Source: a virus
Virus record (IMG/VR): IMGVR_UViG_3300017917_002560
Coordinates: 1-64,000 of that record
Length of the DNA stretch: 64,000 nt
Reading direction: 5' to 3' (one strand)
Part shown: one piece after another, positions 59,668-64,000 of the stretch
Layout of the letters: each line of letters starts with the position of its first letter
Position numbering within the stretch: position 1 is the stretch's first letter
Notes under the pieces: generated by a model
Databases searched by the model: none
Told to the model about the DNA's origin: nothing
Seen by the model: the letters and a program-made list of their open reading frames with translations, nothing else
Position numbers and translations under genes: made by a program

Positions 59668-62600
59668 ATGGCAAAGACAACCAGACAAACCGCAATATTT
59701 GGCGTTGAAGATTGGAAACAAATATATCAGACCTATCGAGAGGCTGATTTCCAAAGTTATGACTTTGAAACACTGCGCAAGAGTTTCATTGATTATCTGC
59801 GTTTGTACTATCCTGAAACTTTCAATGACTACATTGAATCCAGTGAATTTATTGCCTTGTTGGACGTCATTGCGTTCATGGGCCAAGCACTGGCTTTCCG
59901 CACAGACTTAAACACTCGCGAAAACTATTTAGATACTGCTGAACGTAGAGATTCTGTCACACGTCTTGCCGACTTAGTAAGTTACAGCGCAAAGCGCAAC
60001 ACAGCCGCTCAGGGATTTTTGAAAGTATTCAGTGTTGTTACAACAGAAAACGTTGTTGACTATACTGGTACTAATTTAAGCAACGTTACTGTAAACTGGG
60101 CAGACCCCACAAACCCTGATTGGCAAGAGCAGATTACTACGATCATAAACGCGGCGCTGGTAGACAGTCAAAAAATTGGTCGTCCAGGCAACCGCCAAAC
60201 TATTTTGGGTGTGCGCACTGACGAATACTCTATTAACTTAGTGCCCGGCTTTTTGCCTGTGGTTCCCTACAATGCCACAGTTGACGGTATTGCTATGCCG
60301 TTTGAAGCAACTACATCAACATCTGTGGGTCGTAACTATGTTTACGAACCAAGCCCAGTGGCCAATGGCGTTTTTAACATTTTATACAAAAATGATCAGT
60401 TGGGCTTTGACAGCGCCAACACTGGTTATTTCTTTTTCTTCAAACAAGGAACACTGCAAAACCAAGATTTTAACTTGGCTGAACGCATTGCTAACCGCAC
60501 AGTAAACATCAACGTTGAAGGTATCAACAACGAAGACCGTTGGTTGTTCCAGTTAGACAACGTGGGAAATATTGCACGTGAGTGGCAGTATGTAGAAAAC
60601 ATCTATGCCGGTGCAGTGGAACAAACTGCTGGCCTGCGCCCAATATACAGCACAACAAGTCGTGCCAATGACCAAATTACAATGAACTTTGGTGACGGTG
60701 TGTTTTCAGAAATTCCTGTGGGTATTTTCCGTGCCTATGTACGTGCATCAAACGGTTTGCAATATATCATCAACCCAGAAGAAATGCAAAACGTAGTGTT
60801 GCCTATCAGTTACATCAGTCGTAACGGCAACTTGGAAACTATTACATTTACATGTGGCATCACACGCCCTGTGAGCAATGCACAGAGTCGTGAACCCATT
60901 GCAGAAATCAAACAACGTGCTCCGGCTCGTTACTACACACAGAACCGCATGGTCAACGGCGAAGATTACAACCTCTTCCCATACACACTGTACAACTCAA
61001 TTATCAAATCCAAGGCAGTAAACCGTGCGTCAATTGGCACAAGTCGTTATCTTGACTTAGTGGATAACACTGGCAAATATTCTAGTACCAATACGTTTGG
61101 TAGTGATGGTGGATTGTGGAGAGAAAATGTATTGCCTACAATTTTGTTCTCTTGGACAAACCGCAACGAAATTGCTGACGTTATTATAAATCAGATTCAG
61201 CCTAGAATTACTCAAAGTACATTGAAGCAGTTCTATTATGCTAACTTCCCACGCAAGTTGGCCAACGTATTTGATTTTGTGTGTACTGGTACTACAGCTA
61301 CGCTGAATACAATTACAACAAACTCTGAAGAATTTTTTGCTTTAGCAGCCGCAGGTCAAATTACATCTGGGTCCCCCATTGTGTTTGCTGATCCCATTGG
61401 CGGCCTTACTGCGGGACTGCCGTACTATATTAGAAGTATCAATCCCAACAACTTTACATTTACTGTAAGTACTGCGCCCAATGGTTTGAACTCAACACTG
61501 ACCACAGCAACTGGTAATATGCCAACAACTGTGACATTGACCACAGGTGGCACCAACTGGAATCAAAGCACTACATTGGCTAACGAAACCACTGGTTACT
61601 TTAGAGATGTTTTAAATTCTCCTGTGTCAATTGGTGAATCAACATCTACAGTACTAAGATACGGTGTAGTAGGAAGCTTGATTAGATTTATTCCGCCCAC
61701 TGGTTATTATTTTGATCGCAATAATAAACTACAGCTTGGTGTACCAACACGTGCTGATGAGCGCACAGAAATTTGGGCTAGCCCAATTCGTATCATTGGC
61801 GATGGTGACAACGCTGGCCTTGGCAACTTGTTGAACGGCTCAGGGCCTGTAACATTAAACAACTTTGTGCCCACAGGCGCTATTGTTGACACAATTATTC
61901 CTGTGTTTACCACAGACCTGCCATTTAGTATTCAACAGCAAATGACCGAGCAGTTCTTGTTGCTAAGAAACTTTGGTCTTGGTTACGACAACGATGGTAC
62001 TGTGACTGGAGTTCCTTACAGCTGGTATGTTATTAACAGCACAAACCTGGCAACAGATGCACCATTCAGCGAAGAGTATGCCGGCAACACCAGCGGTGCA
62101 AACCTTGACGCAAGTTGGATAGTACAGTTTGTAGTGTTGAATCAAAACTACACAATTACATTCCGAGGATTGCAATACAACTTTGGTTCAGTGTTGCAAA
62201 CACGTTTCTTCTTCTATGACGGCCAGCAAGTTTACGATAGTCGCACTGGTACAGTGATCAAAGATTTTGTTAACATCTTGGCAGTGAACACACGCCCAGA
62301 CTCTGCGCTACCACTACCTGGCGACATTCCTGTTACAATCACAGGGCAGCCTGTAGAAAGCGACGGCTATGTTGATGACTTCCAAGTGCTAGTGGGATTC
62401 CGCGACAGTGACAACGACGGTGTGCCAGATAACCCAGACTTTTTTGACGAAATTGTTGCGCCAAGCATCAACGCTAATCAAAAGTTTGTGTTCCTAGAAC
62501 AAACAGTTGACTTTGACAACTTACAACGTTATGTGTTGGCAGAGCCAGGTCGTGTCAACAGTGACTATGCAACACTTAATGATATTGAAGCAGAAAAGTT

Positions 62601-63363
62601 CCAGTGGACGCCTGGACAAATATTCTATGCATACAGCCAAGATAGGTTCTATGAACTCAGTAGAGAAGTTACAGGCAACTTGCTATTGACTTTGGTAACT
62701 GGCTGGATTGCAAGAACTGGCCGCCAGAGCTTGTATTATCAGTATCGTCACAACTCACCGTTGACCAATCGTATTGACCCAGGTACTACAAACATCATTG
62801 ACTTGTATGTTGTTACCCAAGAATACTATACATCTTATCAAAATTGGTTGCGTGACACAACAAACACAGTGCTTGAACCTGAACAGCCCAGCATTGATGA
62901 TTTGAACACAGCATATCAAAATTTGCAAGACTATAAAATGATCAGCGACAACATTGTGTTGAACTCAGTGACGTTCAAGCCGTTGTTTGGCGCCAAGGCC
63001 GCAATCACATTGCGTGCCACAATCAAAGTGATTCGTGCCCAAGGCTCAACAGCCAGCACAAGTGAGATTAAGAGTTCAGTGATTGCACAGATGAATAATT
63101 ACTTTAGTATTGACAAATGGAACTTTGGAGACACATTCTACTTTTCAGAACTGGCAGCGTTCTTGCACCGTCAGTTGGGAACAATCATCAGCTCGGTAGT
63201 GTTGGTGCCCTTGGATCCAGAAAAGAGTTTTGGTGATTTATATGAAATACGCAGTCAGCCCAACGAGATTTTTGCCAATGCGGCAACCGTTGACAACATT
63301 GATGTGATTGAAGCACTAACAAGTACAAACTTGAGAACAGCACCAGGTAGTGGAGTAATTTAA
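59668..63363 (+). CDS. gp6: Baseplate wedge protein gp6, expanded
   Basis: A 1231-aa homologue of T4 gp6 (660 aa), the wedge dimer that forms the baseplate ring. The N-terminus (YREADFQSYDFETLRKSFID, VIAFMGQALAFRTDLNTREN, YLDTAERRDSVTRLADLVSY) and ARYYTQNRMVNGEDYNLFPY are diagnostic. The GEDYN block lies near residue 430. An inserted beta domain near residues 540-630 (TNSEEFFALAAAGQITSGSP, Thr-rich) and a long C-terminal part account for the extra length, similar to cyanophage gp6. It overlaps the next gene's ATG by one base (TAATG). Confidence 0.88.
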   Translation: MAKTTRQTAIFGVEDWKQIYQTYREADFQSYDFETLRKSFIDYLRLYYPETFNDYIESSEFIALLDVIAFMGQALAFRTDLNTRENYLDTAERRDSVTRLADLVSYSAKRNTAAQGFLKVFSVVTTENVVDYTGTNLSNVTVNWADPTNPDWQEQITTIINAALVDSQKIGRPGNRQTILGVRTDEYSINLVPGFLPVVPYNATVDGIAMPFEATTSTSVGRNYVYEPSPVANGVFNILYKNDQLGFDSANTGYFFFFKQGTLQNQDFNLAERIANRTVNINVEGINNEDRWLFQLDNVGNIAREWQYVENIYAGAVEQTAGLRPIYSTTSRANDQITMNFGDGVFSEIPVGIFRAYVRASNGLQYIINPEEMQNVVLPISYISRNGNLETITFTCGITRPVSNAQSREPIAEIKQRAPARYYTQNRMVNGEDYNLFPYTLYNSIIKSKAVNRASIGTSRYLDLVDNTGKYSSTNTFGSDGGLWRENVLPTILFSWTNRNEIADVIINQIQPRITQSTLKQFYYANFPRKLANVFDFVCTGTTATLNTITTNSEEFFALAAAGQITSGSPIVFADPIGGLTAGLPYYIRSINPNNFTFTVSTAPNGLNSTLTTATGNMPTTVTLTTGGTNWNQSTTLANETTGYFRDVLNSPVSIGESTSTVLRYGVVGSLIRFIPPTGYYFDRNNKLQLGVPTRADERTEIWASPIRIIGDGDNAGLGNLLNGSGPVTLNNFVPTGAIVDTIIPVFTTDLPFSIQQQMTEQFLLLRNFGLGYDNDGTVTGVPYSWYVINSTNLATDAPFSEEYAGNTSGANLDASWIVQFVVLNQNYTITFRGLQYNFGSVLQTRFFFYDGQQVYDSRTGTVIKDFVNILAVNTRPDSALPLPGDIPVTITGQPVESDGYVDDFQVLVGFRDSDNDGVPDNPDFFDEIVAPSINANQKFVFLEQTVDFDNLQRYVLAEPGRVNSDYATLNDIEAEKFQWTPGQIFYAYSQDRFYELSREVTGNLLLTLVTGWIARTGRQSLYYQYRHNSPLTNRIDPGTTNIIDLYVVTQEYYTSYQNWLRDTTNTVLEPEQPSIDDLNTAYQNLQDYKMISDNIVLNSVTFKPLFGAKAAITLRATIKVIRAQGSTASTSEIKSSVIAQMNNYFSIDKWNFGDTFYFSELAAFLHRQLGTIISSVVLVPLDPEKSFGDLYEIRSQPNEIFANAATVDNIDVIEALTSTNLRTAPGSGVI

Positions 63364-64000
63364 TGGCCCGAGTACGTTCGGTAGACTTTTTACCAGAAAT
63401 TTTTAGAACTGAGCCCAATAAACAGTTCTTGGCAGCCACCCTTGATAATTTAATTCAAGAGCCAAAGTTTAAAAAGACACAGGGCTTTGTTGGTCGTAGT
63501 GTTGGTCCTGGTATCAACCCCAATGACAAATACGTAGTTGAACTCAACAAAACTCGTGCCGACTATCAATTGGAACCTGGTGTTGTCAGCTTACGCCCAG
63601 ATACAAACGAGATCCAAGATGCTATCACCTATCCAGGTATAGCAGATGCTATTAAGTTTCAAGGCGGCTTGGGTAATCGTGCTGACTTGTTGTATGAGAG
63701 CGAGTACTATACTTGGGACCCGTTTGTTAACTACGATAGTTTTGTAAACTTTAGTCAGTACTACTGGTTGCCCGAAGGTCCAGACGCAGTGGATGTATTT
63801 TCCACAGGTGTGCCTATTACAAACAATATCACAGTCACACGTGAAAACGGCGTTTACACTTTTAGCGACGTAGTGGGCGAAAACCCTACATTAGAATTAG
63901 TACGTGGTGGCAACTACACATTCCAAGTGGCACAGAACGATAAAGAAACTGTAAATTATCGTGTGGGCAACAAAGGCAATGGTAGCTATACCATTGACAA
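63363..64000 (+). CDS. Baseplate wedge protein, gp7 position (5' part, cut by window edge)
   Basis: The first 212 codons of a large protein starting MARVRSVDFLPEIFRTEPNK, with FLAATLDNLIQEPKFKKTQG, YQLEPGVVSLRPDTNEIQDA, ITYPGIADAIKFQGGLGN and YYTWDPFVNYDSFVNFSQYY. This is the start of the very large wedge protein that follows gp6 in cyanophages and takes the place of T4 gp7. A cupredoxin-like segment (PTLELVRGGNYTFQVAQNDK) begins near residue 180. The stop lies beyond the window. Confidence 0.75.
   Translation, partial: MARVRSVDFLPEIFRTEPNKQFLAATLDNLIQEPKFKKTQGFVGRSVGPGINPNDKYVVELNKTRADYQLEPGVVSLRPDTNEIQDAITYPGIADAIKFQGGLGNRADLLYESEYYTWDPFVNYDSFVNFSQYYWLPEGPDAVDVFSTGVPITNNITVTRENGVYTFSDVVGENPTLELVRGGNYTFQVAQNDKETVNYRVGNKGNGSYTID

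Noticed and set aside
1-64000. Full reassignment of TAG to an amino acid
   Set aside because: Three genes end naturally in TAG (472, 29158, 50185), and apart from 28619 no gene was seen interrupted by TAG; TAA is the main stop.
1-64000. Integrase, attachment site or other lysogeny signals
   Set aside because: No recombinase, repressor or att-like repeat seen; the content is that of a strictly lytic T4-like phage.

Overview
The window is 64 kb of a T4-like (contractile-tailed, Tevenvirinae/cyanophage-type) myovirus genome. Nearly all of the conserved virion core is recognisable: tail sheath gp18 (5' end only, left edge), neck gp13 and gp14, sheath stabiliser gp15, major capsid gp23, scaffold gp22, prohead protease gp21, acidic prohead core protein, portal gp20, a tape-measure protein, hub protein gp26, tube cap gp48, wedge gp53, spike gp5, wedge gp25, wedge gp6 and a large gp7-position wedge protein (cut by the right edge). 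Replication and transcription genes present are dNMP kinase, a DexA-like exonuclease, gp46/gp47 and the late sigma factor gp55. The host cannot be named from the sequence. It should have a sigma70 of ordinary bacterial specificity, because three early-type promoters match or nearly match TTGACA-16/17-TATAAT. The style of the virion proteins is that of aquatic (freshwater or marine) phages.

Layout: 1-7.2 kb holds the sheath start, an HNH-like zinc protein, nucleotide genes, gp13, an early unknown gene, gp14, gp15 and a Nudix hydrolase. 7.2-26.1 kb is a huge leftward adhesin/fibre block: a 1320-aa virion protein, three fibres of 1332, 2268 and 632 aa built from a 17-residue Gly/Asn repeat, and small accessory virion proteins. 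26.2-29.7 kb is an accessory island: a TPR glycosyltransferase, an amber-anticodon tRNA, a zinc-ribbon protein and an early gene with an in-frame UAG at codon 3. 29.7-38.8 kb is the head module plus tape measure (leftward). 38.8-42.3 kb is a rightward operon that begins with gp26 and a probable -1 frameshift product and runs into an amidinotransferase cassette. 42.3-42.8 kb is a 489-bp hairpin-rich non-coding stretch. 42.8-51.1 kb (leftward) is a GIY-YIG nuclease, gp46, a five-gene nucleotide-sugar/glycosylation cassette, gp47 and gp55. 51.2-64 kb is the rightward baseplate module.

Regulation is visible. About a dozen copies of a T4-type late octamer (consensus nATAAATA, often followed by C or A) stand before structural genes, matching the gp55 gene in the window. 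Several are so close to the ATG that the transcripts should be leaderless. Sigma70-type promoters stand before gp55, an unknown 388-aa gene and the amber-containing gene.

The most unusual feature is the pairing of a tRNA with anticodon CUA (27431-27504) with an early gene 1.1 kb downstream. That gene's strong ribosome-binding site leads into ATG-TCG-TAG and then a long open frame. TAG also ends three other genes in a normal-looking way, so this is not a wholesale code change. It looks like a gene whose expression depends on amber suppression. Other points of interest are the -1 slippery site at the gp26 end, an SD sequence buried inside a terminator hairpin, and metabolic and glycosylation cassettes set among structural and recombination genes.
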